Source: Tolypeutes matacus (taxonomy: Eukaryota > Chordata > Mammalia > Cingulata > Chlamyphoridae). Taken from it: a DNA stretch of 64,000 nt. Each line of letters opens with the position of its first letter. Positions within the stretch are counted from its first letter, which is position 1. The DNA is taken from the NCBI GenBank assembly GCA_026826555.1, contig JAKSZT010053883.1:32891955-32955954 (forward strand), given 5' to 3'. The position numbers and the translations under genes are program-made. Below are positions 46,517 to 58,493 of this stretch, piece after piece. The notes under the pieces are model-generated. The model was given only the letters and a program-made list of their open reading frames with translations. It searched no databases and was not told the DNA's origin.

Positions 46517-49500
46517 ATGGGTAAGCCACTAAGCAGGCCAGACTGTTTAAGGCAGAACCCCACCTGCCTGGGGAAAGGAGAAGAGGAGGATGGCTATATA
46601 GAGGATTGCTATGTTCCACAGCGGTCTATATATGATACAATGAGGATAAATGAACAAATTGACCAGGGGTCAAAGCTTAATCAGACTTCAAAAAGTACCA
46701 TGGAGAAAATGGAAGGGAGTACTATATCCAGCAATGGTACCTTAGGAGCAGCATCTAATGTTTTTGAATCTAGAGCACCAGAAGGCAAAAAGCTGGATGA
46801 GAGAATAATATTTGATGCACTTAAACTAAGCAGCGATGTGCAGAAGTCAGCACCTGTGCCACCCAGAAGGCGGCCAAATGCAGAGCGCAAAGACAATGTT
46901 AATAGGAGATCATGGAAGTCCTTCATGCCACCCAACTTCCCAGAATTTGCAGAAAGGGTAGAAGTTTCTCTCAGTGAGGTTTCAGAAGCTGGTGCTTCAA
47001 ATCCTTCCTTGAAAGAGAAGAGAAAATCCAGTTCTGCGTTAACAGAAAGTTCTGGCCATTTGGACCACAGGGAACCTCAGTCAAAGTCAGTAACTCTAGC
47101 ACATGTGTCCAAATCCATAGGTATTCCAGAAGTGCAGGATGTGAAAAACTTAAGTGAAGACTGCCAGGACTTCAGATTTCAGCAGCACAGTGAGAGTTCT
47201 CCCAATGAATTCCAGCCTCTAGAATCAGAGGCTGCAGCAGCAAGTGGTAACACAGATGTGATGCAGGAACACAGATTCTCAAGTGCAACCTGGCCCAGGA
47301 CCATGAAAAGTTTGGCTAAGGGAGGTTTCAGCGAGAAGCAGCACCCCCTTGGGGAAGCAGCCTGCACTGTGGAATTACCACTTCTCTCCCCTTGCCTGAG
47401 CGAAGAACTCTTGGACCCAGATTTGCGTATTCTCATATCTCCCAGCCTGAGAGAGAAAACAGAGTCTGAGCTAAAGTTTGAGGAGGATGAGCGATGGATC
47501 ATGATGGAGGCTGGGGAGGAGTGGGAGGAAGAGAAACTGTCAGAAAGGGGAAAGGCTTTTCTAATGGTAGACGAGAAAAAGAACAACCTGGCAGATACTT
47601 GTGAAGAAAGGGAACCAGCAAACACTGTATCAGTGGTGGAAGAAGGAATTGATTGCTCAGCTGCTGACTTGAGGACTTTTGACCACCTAGTACTTGGTCA
47701 GATTTGTTGCTCTGGTGACTCACAGCCAACTAAGGACCAGTTGATTTCTCTTCCTGAGGATACACCACCTGATTGCATTTGTGTTCTCACAGGTGAGGAT
47801 GCTGCAACTGAGCTGAAAAACAGAAATGCTCAAGGGCGAGGAGGTCTTGTTTCAGATTGTATCATTGGTGCTGATGATGCAGAACAGCTTTCTGATACAG
47901 ATTCCGTGCAGATATTTCTTGAACTTGAAAAGGAATGTTTTTGTGAAGAAGGAATAACTCCATTAGTTGAGCTGGAGAATCAAGCCTCTTCTGAAGAGCT
48001 GGCCCCATCCCAGGATACAGAAAATTCACTTATAATTAGTCATTTTCTAGAGGCTGCCTTAGAAAAGGAACAGCATGTAGGCCTATTAAATCTAAAGCTA
48101 AAGGACTATGATATTGGATTGGATAGTGAATATTTTAATGCCCTAGATTCTTCTCAGGTGCCTCATACTGTGGAACTTATTGCCCACCCTGATATCATGA
48201 AGGACACTTCCACTGTTAGCAAGGAGGAATGTGAAAAAGTGCCTTTTAGCCCCAAGACTGCAGGGGAATTTAAGTTCCAATACCCCTTTAATCTGGAGTC
48301 AGTGGGAGAGCTGGACCCAGAAGGATTGCTGAACTCTGATCATAGGGCTTCTCATGAAGAAACTGTATCAGGCTTTCCTGCTTCTGAGCTGGCCAAAGAA
48401 AATGGCAATTTGTCCCAAGTAGACTGCAGTCAAATTGAGGGGCATGTTGAGGAGTGTCCTGAGAGGGTCCCCCTCAGTTCTGCTTTTAACTATGAGCTAA
48501 AAGATGTTACCTCAGGGCCTGAAGTAGAGGTGTTATCGGATGATTCACATTTACTAACAGATAAGATCCATTTAGAAAGTGAGAAAGCTATTAATCAAGA
48601 AAATAATAGTCTGACTTCTTTGGTAAATGTGGACCTTTGTAGATTTTTGTCCATGGATAATGAACAGATTTGTGATGAGGATGGTAAGGTAAAAGAGCTG
48701 GATTATGAAGCCAAGCTTTTTGAGAATCGAGCCCCAGCACATTTTCATAGAGACTACCCAGAGAAGGTCTCTCAGGCTCTCCAGAGGAAGTCCTCAGAGT
48801 CGGAGATTCTCAGTCTTCACCTGCTGGTTGGAGAACTGAGACATGGCATAGGTAGAATGGAAACTGTGAATGATATCAAGCCTAAACTGAACGTGGCATC
48901 ATCAGCGGGAGATGAGATGGAAATGAGAGACTCAGATTCGTTACTAAGTATCTCTCAGGAGAAACAAGTTACCAGGGCTAATAATATTGTATCAGTTTTG
49001 GAAGAATGGGTGCCCATCCCACAGCAGCCTGCCCTAACTGCTGCAGTGCCTACTATAGAGGAAGACGTCCTAGATGCTGCAGTGCCTGCCCCAGAGGGGG
49101 CTGCTGTAGCTGCTGCTGTGGTGCCCGCCCCAACTGCTTCAGTGGCCACCATAGAGGTGCATGTCCTAGCTGCTTCAGAGGTCACTGTGGGGGAGGATGT
49201 CCTACCTGCTGCATTACCTGCCTCAGAGGAAGATGTCTTAGCTGCTTCATTGGTCACCATAAGGGAGCATGCCTCAGTGGTTACAGTACCTGCCCCAGAA
49301 CGGGCTGCTGCAGCTGCTGCAGTGCCTGCCCTGGAGGAAGATGTACCAGCTATATCAGGGGTCATGATAGAGGAGGCTATCCCCGCTGCTTCAGTGGCTA
49401 CCATAGAAGTATATGTTCCATCTCCTTCACTGGTCACCATAGAAGAGTTATGTGCCCCAGAGGGGGCTACTCCTGCTGCTGCAGTGCCCACCACAGATGA

Positions 49501-49969
49501 TGACACCCCAGAGGGGCCTACTATCCCAGTTGCTGTAGTTCCTGCTCCAGAAGAGCCTGCCACCCCAACTGCTGCAGTGCACACTCCAGAGGTGCCTGCT
49601 GCCTCAGCTGTTGGGGTGCCTCCTCCAGAAGGGGGTGCTGCTGCAGCTGTTGGAGTGCCTAGTCCAGAGGGAGGTGCCACACCAGCTGTCAGAGTGCCCA
49701 CCACAGGAGGGGGTGCCACCCCAGCTGCTGCAGTGCCTGTTACTGAAGAAGTTTTTCCCACCAGAGTATCCTTACTGGAAGACACTGTCCACGCTGATTC
49801 AGTGCCTATCTCAGAAGAAGGGGCTCCTGTTCTGGAGGAGGCTTCCCTCACTGGAATGTGGATCAAGGAGGACCTTGACCCCCCAGCATTTGGAATAAAA
49901 GAGGTGAATGGCACAGTGTTACATGGGGAAGTGCCTCTAGCTGCAATTTATGGATTAAGTTCACATGAG
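46517..49969 (+). CDS. MACF1: MACF1 alternative first coding exon (isoform-4 type N-terminus)
   Basis: Encodes 1151 residues unrelated to spectrin repeats. The ATG has A at -3 and G at +4. The protein begins MGKPLSRPDCLRQNPTCLGKG, with Gly2 and Ser6 fitting the N-myristoylation pattern and Cys10/Cys17 nearby. A proline/basic patch (VPPRRRPNAER) lies near residue 115, followed by a long acidic, probably disordered region. About residues 835-1085 are imperfect Ala/Val/Pro/Glu repeats of the VPAPEGAA or VPTxEE type. The end, GLSSHE, abuts gtaatg in phase 0 and splices in frame to 61144. This matches my recollection of the MACF1 isoform 4 start and of human KIAA0754. The isoform would lack actin-binding and plakin domains but keep the distal rod. 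Confidence 0.88.
49010..49765 (+). repeat. MACF1: Degenerate coding repeats, Ala/Val/Pro/Glu-rich
   Basis: Inside the alternative exon, short units recur of the form gct-gct-gcagtgcctgcc-ccagag, translating to AAVPAPE-like blocks. They are irregular in length and wording, unlike a fresh tandem array. The antisense and shifted frames through this block stay open only because of the biased composition. Confidence 0.8.
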
Positions 49970-50026
49970 GTAATGGTTGTTCATTTTCTTGTGGTTGTTG
50001 ATTTACATTTTGAAAAAGATTCTTAG
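49970..50026 (+). CDS. Read-through tail of the alternative exon (18 codons and stop)
   Basis: If the phase-0 donor at 49970 is ignored, translation continues for VMVVHFLVVVDLHFEKDS and stops at TAG. That gives a 1169-residue single-exon product, the KIAA0754-like form. The tail is short and hydrophobic. A canonical AATAAA lies about 410 nt downstream (50433-50438). The tail is otherwise intron, so its use needs transcript evidence. Confidence 0.45.
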   Translation, partial: VMVVHFLVVVDLHFEKDS

Positions 50027-50114
50027 CAGGAAAGGGTGACTGCTTTTGAAATATGCAGCAAGCATGTTCTTTCCTAAATTAAGAGGCTTCTTCTTGATTG
50101 ATGATGTCAGCAGT

Positions 50115-50290
50115 CAGGTATAAGCCAGAGTGTGGGCTTTAGAGTTAGATCGAGATATTTATTAACCACTCCAGGCAAATTGTTTAGATCCTCTGTGGCT
50201 GTTTTCTCATTTGTTAAGGTAGAACCCTGGGAGGATTGTGAGGATAAAATGAGGCAATACATTTAGCACCAAGCATAAAAGGTTTTTTCC
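50115..50290 (+). mobile_element. MIR remnant
   Basis: 'gggctttagagttagatcgag' through 'gaggataaaatgaggcaatacattta' matches MIR order; lies just after the short-form stop. Confidence 0.55.
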
Positions 50291-50432
50291 CTTCCAGTGG
50301 ATATTGTTGGTTAGTTGAAAGAATTCACCAAAGCAGGTGGGGTGAAAGGAATATATGGGTACTTGAATAATAGTTATTAAATTCAAATGTGTGATTCTTA
50401 AAGCCAGAACAAGCATGATACTGCTTATGAAA

Positions 50433-50438
50433 AATAAA
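50433..50438 (+). terminator. Possible polyadenylation signal for the unspliced short form
   Basis: Canonical AATAAA about 410 nt after the read-through stop at 50026. Such hexamers also occur by chance in AT-rich introns, and no clear GT-rich element was identified, so this is a candidate only. Confidence 0.25.
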
Positions 50439-50974
50439 ATAGAGGTATTTTAGTTGTCTTGTCAAATTGCTGTTTTGTCCCTAATAAGCAACTTGCCTTT
50501 TCTGGATCTCTGTTTCCTAATCTATAAAATAAGGAAATTGGGTTAAATGCCCTCCTGGGCCTCTTAACTCTAAGTTTCTAAGATTCTTAATGTTAGGAAG
50601 GTACTAGGAAACAGCTGGGAACAGTGTTCACATTCCTGAGCATGATTTATCAGAGGAATTCAAGATTGGCAGCTAGCTACAGTTAACTGCCCAGGTGTCA
50701 CTTGGTTGGTAGTAAGGTGTGAAGGAGTTAGAGGTTTATTAATCTGAGCTAACACAGCAAGGGATAACTGAATGAGGAGGGCCCAAAACAGTGCCTCCTC
50801 CTTCCTGGGAGGCATTCACTGTTGCCTGACTGAAGGAGTATCAATCTCCTGAATATTCATGAACTTTTACAGGAAAGATGAGCTCTCTCTGTCTTTCAGG
50901 GTAGTCATAGTCTGCAAGAACTTCAATTAAGCATGCAGCTTCCTGCAACTTAGAATCATTTTTAATGTGTTTTT

Positions 50975-51976
50975 TTATTGGCAAAATTATAGATAGACAG
51001 AAAAATCATGCAGAAAGTAGAGTTCACATATACCTCCCCCACCCCTACCCCCACACAGTTTTCCCTATTAACACTTTGTATTAGTGTGGTACCTTTGTTA
51101 CAATTGATAAAGGAATAATACTATAATTAGGAACTTTAGTCCATAGTTTACATTAAAGTTCATTGTTTGTACAAACAATCCTATGGAATTTTTAAAATTT
51201 ATCCTAGTAACATAAACAACCTAAAATTTCTCCTTTTAACCACATTCAAATATATAATTCAGTGGAGTTAATTACATTCACAAGGTTATGCTACCATAAC
51301 CACCATCTATTACCAGTACTTTTCCATTAACCGAAATAGAAACTGTACAATTTAAGCATTAACTCCCCATTCCCTACTCCCACCCTGATAACCTATATTC
51401 TACTTTCTGACTCTGTGAATTTGTTTATTCTGATTTTTTTTCCATGCTAATGAGATCATACAATATTTGTCTTTTTCTCTCTGGCTTATTTCACACAGTA
51501 TGATGTATTAAAGGTTCATCTATGCTGTCACATGTATCAGAACATTTTTTTTTTTTATAGCTGAATAATACCATTGTATGTAAATACCACATTCTGTTTA
51601 TCTCTTCATCAGTCAATAAACACTTGGGTTGCTTCTGTCTTTTGACAGTTGTGAATAATACCACTATGAACGTAGGTGTGCAAATACCTGTTCAAGTCTC
51701 TACTTGGATAGATTCTTTTGACTCTGATTCTTTTGGCTGTATACCTAGAAGTGGGATTGCTGGGTCATAGGGTAGTTCTATATTTAACTTTCTGAGGGAA
51801 CTGTCTTCCACAGCACCTGCGCCATTTTACATTTCCACCAGCAATGAATGAGTGTTCCTATTTCTCCACATCCTCTCCAACACTTGTAATTTTCTGTTTG
51901 TTTTTTTTTTAATAGTAGCCATTCTGGAGGGTTTGAAATGGGATCTCATTGTGGTTTTGATTTGCATTTCTCTAAG
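50975..51976 (-). mobile_element. L1 3' fragments (3' UTR and ORF2 end)
   Basis: Antisense: 3' UTR text (aaaattatagatagacag ... tagtgtggtacctttgttaca) then ORF2 C-terminal text ('tggctgtatacctagaagtgggattgctgggtcatag', 'ctccacatcctctccaacac'). Frames are shattered. Confidence 0.75.
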
Positions 51977-52396
51977 GTATTTTTTTTTTTTTTTATCTTT
52001 TATTTTAACTTTTATCCATCCCCTCCACTCCCCATCCCCGTTTTTGCTGTTTTTTTTGTCCATTCACTGGGCAATTCTCTGTCTGTTTCCTGCCCTCTCT
52101 TCTCATCCTTCCCCTCCTGTCTTCACCGGGATTCGATCCTGGGAACCTCTGATTTGGGAGAGAGGAGTCCTACTGCCTGCACCACCTTAGTTCCTGGTTT
52201 TTTGACATGTCTCGTCTTGGCTCTCCCTTGTGTCACTCTCCGTTGTGTCATCATCTTGCGTGGCTTGGTGGGGCCTGGCGGATTGCACACCTTCTATATT
52301 TTTCTTTATTTTTCTGGGAAGTCCCGGGGATTGAACCCAGGTCCCTCCATATGGAAGACAGATGTCCAACCATTTGAGCCACATCCACCCCCCTGC
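51977..52396 (-). mobile_element. Dimeric tRNA-derived SINE (family D) inside L1
   Basis: Antisense two-unit element with box B wording at about 52130 and 52325, like the copy at 16141. Imperfect flanks tctctaagg and tctcttaagg. Inserted into the L1 remnant. Confidence 0.82.
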
Positions 52397-52644
52397 TATA
52401 TCTCTTAAGGCTAACCAAAGATACCTAGGGTTTTACAGTCATTTCCCATACAGGATGGTCATATAATAAATCAGGCTTGGTTTATCACCAGCATTCTAAA
52501 AACCAGACCTAGGGAGAAAAACTAGGTCTGAGGACACATGCATGGTTTCTAATATAGCGAATGTTTAGCCTACCCTGATTATCACAAAATCAGGACAGTG
52601 AGAATATTCACATTATAGTAAAACTTACTAAAAATTCTACATAC

Positions 52645-52770
52645 AGGAGCAGATGTGGCTCAAGCGGTTGAGTGCCTGCCTCCCACACGGGAGGTCCTGG
52701 GTTCAGTTCCCCGTGCCTCCTTAAAAAGTAGAACAAACAACAAGCAAAACAAACGAAAGAAGAGCCAGCT
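52645..52770 (+). mobile_element. Older monomeric SINE (family C), first of pair
   Basis: Head gcagatgtggctcaagcggttg and tail with aacaaacaacaagc. Preceded by aaaattctacatac. Confidence 0.82.
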
Positions 52771-52871
52771 CAGGGGAGCCGATGTGGCTCAGTAGTTGAG
52801 CACCAGCTTCCCACATATGAGGTCCCAGGTTCAATCCCCAACCCCAGTACCTCAAAAAAAAAAAAAAAAAA
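52771..52871 (+). mobile_element. Older monomeric SINE (family C), second of pair
   Basis: Head gccgatgtggctcagtagttg with a long pure-A tail. Followed by aaaattctgcatac, so one target repeat flanks the pair. Confidence 0.82.
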
Positions 52872-53216
52872 AAAATTCTGCATACATTAAGCATCAGCTC
52901 CCATTCTCAACCCACATTCTATCTCCTAATAAACCTATATTCTAGGGTTTTACCTCTGAATTTACTCATCGTATTTAGTTAATACTAGTGAAACCATAGA
53001 ATATTTGTCCTTTTGTATCTGGCTTATTTCACTCATCATAATGTCCTCAAGGTCATCCATGTTTTCATATACATCCTGATTTCATTTTGAAGGAGTTCTT
53101 TATGTATTCTGGATATTAAACCTTTATCAGATATGTCATTTCCAAATATTTTCTCCCATTGTGTAGGTTATCATTTTACTTTCATGATAAAGTCCTTTGA
53201 GACACAAATGTTTTTC

Positions 53217-53413
53217 TTTCTTTTTTTTTTTTTTTTTTTTTTAAAGATTTTATTTATTTATTCATTTATCCCCCCCTTGCTGCTTGTGCTCGCTGGGTCA
53301 GCCAACCACGCCGTGCGGGCGGGCTTGCCTTCACCAGGAGGCCCCGGGAACCGAACCCAGGGCCTCCCATATGGTAAACGGGAGCCCTACTGATTGAGCC
53401 ACAGCCGCTTCCC
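53217..53413 (-). mobile_element. tRNA-derived SINE (family A) in L1
   Basis: Antisense near-consensus copy flanked by atgtttttc. Confidence 0.9.
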
Positions 53414-53580
53414 ATGTTTTTCATTTTTGATGAAGTCTGATTTATCTATTCTTCTCTTTTGTTGCTTGTGCTTTGGGTGTAAAGCCTGAGAAACCACTGT
53501 CCAAACAAGGTCCTAAGATGCTCCCCTACATATTCTTCTAGGAATTTGATAGTTCTGATTCTTATATTTAGGTCTTTAAT

Positions 53581-53674
53581 CCTTTTTTTTAAAGGAGGTA
53601 CGTACTGGGGATTGAATCCGGGACCTCATACATGGGAAGCAGGCACTCAATCACTGAGCTACACTTGCTCCCCT
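53581..53674 (-). mobile_element. Older monomeric SINE (family C) in L1
   Basis: Antisense unit aggaggtacgtactggggattg ... gagctacacttgctcccc. Confidence 0.8.
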
Positions 53675-53916
53675 CTTTGAACCATTTTGAGTTGATTTTT
53701 GTATAAGATGTGAGTAGGGGTCCTCCTCCTGCCTCATTTTTGAAAGACAGTCTTGCCAGATACAGAATTCTTGATTGACAATTGTTTTCTTTTAGTACTC
53801 TAAATATTTTATCCCACTGCCTTTTTCCATGTTTTCTTATGAGAAATTGGCCCTTCATCTTATTGGGACTCCCTTTTACATTGCTTTTCTCTTGTAGCTT
53901 TCAAAAGTCTCTTCTT

Positions 53917-54019
53917 GGGAAACGGGCGTGGCTCAAGAGGTTCGGCGTCCGTCTACCATATGGAGAGACCGGGGTTCGATCCCCGGTACCTCCCGGTAAA
54001 AAAAAGAAAAAAAAAAAAA
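53917..54019 (+). mobile_element. Monomeric SINE (family B), very tRNA-like
   Basis: Head aacgggcgtggctcaagagg, box B gggttcgatccccgg and a pure A tail, with a perfect 14-bp duplication aaaagtctcttctt. The clean tail and perfect repeat suggest a recent insertion. Confidence 0.93.
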
Positions 54020-56984
54020 AAAAGTCTCTTCTTGTCCTTGGCATTTGAGAATTTGTCCTCTATATGTTTGTGTGGGTTCTCTTTGAGTTTGGGGTTTGTT
54101 GGGCTTCTTGAATGTGCATATTCATATCTTTCATTAAATTTGGGAAATTTTCTCCCACTATTTCTTTGAATATTCCTTCTACCTCTTTCTTTTTTCTCTT
54201 TTTGGGACTCACATAATGTGTATATTTTTATGTTTGGTGTGGTGTCCTACAGGTCTCTTAGGCTCTTTTCATTTTTTACTTCATTCATTTTTCTTTCTGC
54301 TCCTTGGCCTATATCATTTTCATTGTCTTGTCTTCAAGTTCATTGATTCTTCTGCCAACTCCAACCTGCAGTTAAAACCCTCCAGGGAATTTTTCATTTC
54401 AGTTATTGTGGTCTTCAACTCCAGTATTTCTTTTTGGTTCCTTTATTTATTTATTTATTTAAAAGCTTTTATTTTTTAAATTTTTTTTCTTTCTTCTTAA
54501 AAAGCTTTAATTTTTAATAATTATTTTGAACTTTGTTTTCTTCATCTTTTTTGGTTCCTTTTTATATCTCCTCATTGAGATTCTCATATTTTTCATTCGT
54601 TGTTTTCCTGATAGCCTTTAATTCTTTCTCTGTGTTTTCCTTTATTTCTTTGAGCATAGTGAGGATCATTTTTCGGTCTGGTACATCTGAAGTCTGGCCT
54701 TCTTTGTTGATGGTTTCTGGATTTTTATCTTGTTCCTTTGGATGGGCCATCATTTCCTGTTTCTTTTCTTTTTTTTCCTTTTTTTTTTTTTTTTTAACAA
54801 TATTTTGCAACACATTGTACTTTTTTTTTAATTTTTAAAATTTTTTTAAATTTTTAAGGTGTTAACTCTGAGATTTAGTCCCTGCACTATCTGTTCCTTA
54901 AGTTTGAATCTAGCTAGTACTAAGATAGATTTCTTTGAGTACCAGGAGATAACAAAAACAAATGCAAAAAAAAACACCTTTCACAATCTTTGCAAATTGG
55001 TTCTGCTTTGGCTAGTCCTCTCCTTCAGAGTTTAATTCTTTACTCTTCTTTCAAGAAGATGGTCCAAGGTGAATGTGACATGCAGGGGTCCTCTCCATCT
55101 CTTCTTGTCTCTTCTGAGCCCATGTCTTATCCTGGGCTTGTGCTTGCTTTTAGATTTAGGAATTTCCCATCTTTAGGAATTGAATGTCCCCTCTACTCCC
55201 TATGAAATAGACTTTCTTCCCCTGCTGAGTGCTCTATTGTATGACTTAAAGTAGTTAATCCTTTGCTCCAGGCCACTTTTCTTAATTGTTTCTTAAACTA
55301 CTTTAGCTGTCAGCAAGCTACTTCTCCCTACAGGGAAATTTGTATCCTGGTTCAGCCTTTCAGGCTGCCACCCAATCAGTTGGCATTGGCATATAGGCAA
55401 CCCAATATGTGCATAAGGGTTACTCTGCTTCCTCTGGAACAGGACCAGGGACTCACAATGGGAGCACAGGCTTTCTCCATCTCCATCTTCTCTGCCAGGA
55501 ATGGAATAGGGGTGGGTCAAACCAGCACGCCAGGAATGTCTCCCACCATTTTTAAGGGTGTATTTTCTTGGTTCAACATTTGCCCTGCAATCCTTTAACT
55601 GTTTTCCAGAGTTTTGAGGACGATGGCTCTCCTCATTTTTTTTCCCTAGTTATTCAGTGATTCTGTGGAGGAACATACCCTGGAATGTCTTACACCGCCA
55701 TCTGGTTGACCAAGCCCCTCCCAAGTCTAAGAACCATTTTGATGGAGTGCCTTTAGCTGCCAGTTTTGCTACATATCCTCATGGTTAGCTGAGTAGTCGT
55801 GGTTTCACTTTGGGTTTTACCAATTTTTTTGTAATGCAGCATCCTATCAGATTAGAGTGTATCACCTTTCAACTGAGATTTATGGGGTTAATTCCATAGT
55901 TAATTCCATTTTCTTTGAGTTTTACTGACTTTGGGATTAACCCCAAGATCACAGTAACCTATCCATAGTCAGGACGGTAAGTCAATAATAGATTTCTTAT
56001 ACAGGCATTCCTGATTATACATATATTTCTGGTATAAAGCCAGTAGCAGTAATCAGTGAAATACAGGGGTTAAATTTATTTATAAGGAGCCAAATAAAAT
56101 CTGCATAAAGGTTAAAAAAAAAAAAATCTAGAAAAAAACCTTAATATCAGTCTCTGGTATCTGTTTCCCCATCTACAAAATGAGTGGATGAGGCTAGGTA
56201 ATCTCTTAAGGATCTTTCCAGCTACAGGAAGCAGTCATTTCATGAAATACTGCCTCATATAAATGACAGGAGAAGGAAAAAGTAGCCTAGTTACAAGGTT
56301 GTCCATCCTTTTCAAAGTGTAGTTACCTTATTTAATATCTGGATGCAAACATGCCCACATCTCTGTACAAAAACAAGGTACAATCTAAGTCGTAGCCTCA
56401 GCCAGAACTGTTAAGTAATAAGAATATAAAGAGGCTATTTTGAAAATTATTTATTGGAACAAAACAAATATCATTATACGCTTAACATATAAGTATACAG
56501 ATTTTACTATATTGGTGTGAAATATTATGGGGAAAAAAAGTTTTTCCAAAATGAGAGTTGTATTGTATGGATTTCATTTCTACAAGAGTTTGGTAGAAAA
56601 AGCAAAATGCCAGAACACTACTATTTCTGTAGTGGGATCTAAGCACAGAGAGTAAATTGTGCTTATTTAAACCCCCCTACTCATTTATAGATTTTCTCAG
56701 TCTTATTTCCAGTCACTGGTTCAGTGGACAAAAAAGACCTTTGATATAAAATAAGAGTTCTATAAAATTAAAATTTGCCATCAGAGTCTTTTTAAGGCAA
56801 AAATTGAGGAGCCCCATAATACCAGTTAGTGTTTGAATGCCCATCTGACAGGCAGAGCCTTCATGGGTTTGTTAGCTTTCTAATACCATCTCTATACAAA
56901 GATTCACACACACTCTGAATAAATATTTTCTTGCATACCTCCTCTATCCCAGCTGAATAAATATGAGAATGTTCTCATGAGCTA

Positions 56985-57205
56985 TAATAAATATACAATA
57001 CTAATACATGGTGTTAATAATAGGATGGATTGTGGGGAAAATATACCAGATATAAACTATGGACTATAGATAGTAAAAATATTATGATGTTCTTTCATCA
57101 TTTGTAACAAATGTGTTACAACAATGTAAGGTGTTGGTGGTGGGGTGATGTATGGGAATCTGGTATGGTATGCATGATCTTTAAAATTTTGAAATAAAAA
57201 GAAAA
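56985..57205 (+). mobile_element. L1 3' UTR end (sense)
   Basis: 'ataaactatggactatagatagtaa', 'aaatgtgttacaacaatgtaaggtgttgg' and a terminal 'ttgaaataaaaag' form an L1 3' end. Confidence 0.6.
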
Positions 57206-58280
57206 TGGGGGAGGGAGAAGATAGGAAGTTACTGAAAGATGTTTAAGGGAATGAAATGATTTATAATAGCTGACATGGAATACAGAAAACACCAAGTGGT
57301 TTGCAAATGAAAAAGAAAATCACACTGGCTACTGTATATAGAATGGATTGTAGGGATTCAAGGGCAGAAGTGGAGAGGCCTGTTGGATTATTGTAATTGT
57401 CGAGGTGGCTTAGTCTAGAGATGTGTCAGTGAATTTGAAGATAAATTGGATGGATTCAGTATATATTTTGGAGGTAGAATTAAAAAGACCTGATAATGAC
57501 TTATATGTGGGGTGTGAGAGAGAGGGAGTAATCAAATATGCCTTTTAAATTCTGGTTTTTACAGCTGAGTGGATGGGGATAGTAGTAAATTGTTGGTTTA
57601 GGGAAGAACAGATTTTGGTGGCGGGGAAAGTAGGAGATACTATACTGTTTGGGAACTGTTAGGTTTGAGATGCCTATGATTCATTTGTATGGTGATATTA
57701 GGAAAGCAGTTAGATATGTAGATTTGAAACTCAGAAGAGAGGTATAAATTTAAGAGTCATAAGCATGTATCACTGTTAATATTTAAAGATATTGGAATGT
57801 ATAGAATTGCCTAGGAAGAGTATAAAATGAGAAGAAAGTTCAGGACCCATATTCCCTCTTTTTCTGTCCCCTAAAACATTTTGAAAAAATGTGGAAACGG
57901 AAAAAGAGAGCAGTGAACACTCAGAAAGGATCAGTCAGGATGAAAACTGGGAGAACTGTGGCCTCACCAAAGATAATCAGAGTGTTTTAAGAAGTTCTTT
58001 AGGAAATTTTCTACTTCATGTCCCCATTGAATCTTATAGTCCTGCAATAATGTTTACTAGTATACTAATCTGAGAAATTTCTGCCAGTTCTGATTGTTAA
58101 TAACATGGCATAGTCCTATTTCACTAAGAGTATATGAAATACTAAGGAGTATAAGGTGTGTTGTGTTTTTTTTAAAAATATTTTTAGAGAAGTTATAGAT
58201 TTACAGAAAAATTACACTGAAAGTATGGGGAATTCCCATATAACCCCCCACATAGTTTCCCCTTTTTTAATTTTTAAAAT

Positions 58281-58368
58281 TTTTTTAGGTACGGGGGACT
58301 GGGGATTAAACCTGGGACCCTGTATATGAGAAACTGGCGCTCAATCACTGAGCCACATCGGCTTCCCT
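58281..58368 (-). mobile_element. Older monomeric SINE (family C)
   Basis: Antisense unit ggactggggattaaacctggg ... gagccacatcggcttccc. Confidence 0.8.
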
Positions 58369-58375
58369 GAGTTGG

Positions 58376-58493
58376 TTTTTTTGTTTGTTTTGCTTGTTGT
58401 TTGTTTTTGTTTTTTCAGGAGGTACCAGGACCAAACTCAGGACCTCCCATATGGCAGGTGGGCGCTCAACCACTTGTGCCATATCCACTCCCC
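58376..58493 (-). mobile_element. Older monomeric SINE (family C)
   Basis: Antisense unit aggaggtaccaggaccaaact ... tgccatatccactcccc with a T/G-rich tail. Confidence 0.8.

Larger units (their letters stand above)
52940..54810 (-). mobile_element. L1/HAL1-type fragment, interrupted by three SINEs
   Basis: Antisense blocks of ORF2-like text (52940-53216, 53414-53580) are followed by ORF1-type text (53675-53860, minus-strand words KRQWDKIFRVLKENNCQSR). The block at 54030-54810 resembles HAL1 or L1 5' coding sequence. The jump from ORF2 to ORF1 text suggests a rearranged or half-L1 element. Confidence 0.6.

Noticed and set aside
49006..49500. Shifted-frame Cys-rich open frame within the alternative exon
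   Set aside because: Result of reading GCTGCT/TGCTGC repeats in the wrong frame; no independent support.
48955..49914. 319-codon antisense open frame opposite the Ala/Val/Pro repeats
   Set aside because: It mirrors the biased composition of the real exon (Thr/Ala/Gly/Ser-rich), and the sense strand has an ATG, splice donor and known homology.
53917..54019. Possible functional tRNA gene
   Set aside because: Box A and B wording are good, but the acceptor stem does not close convincingly. It has an A tail and target duplication, and many relatives exist, so it is a SINE.
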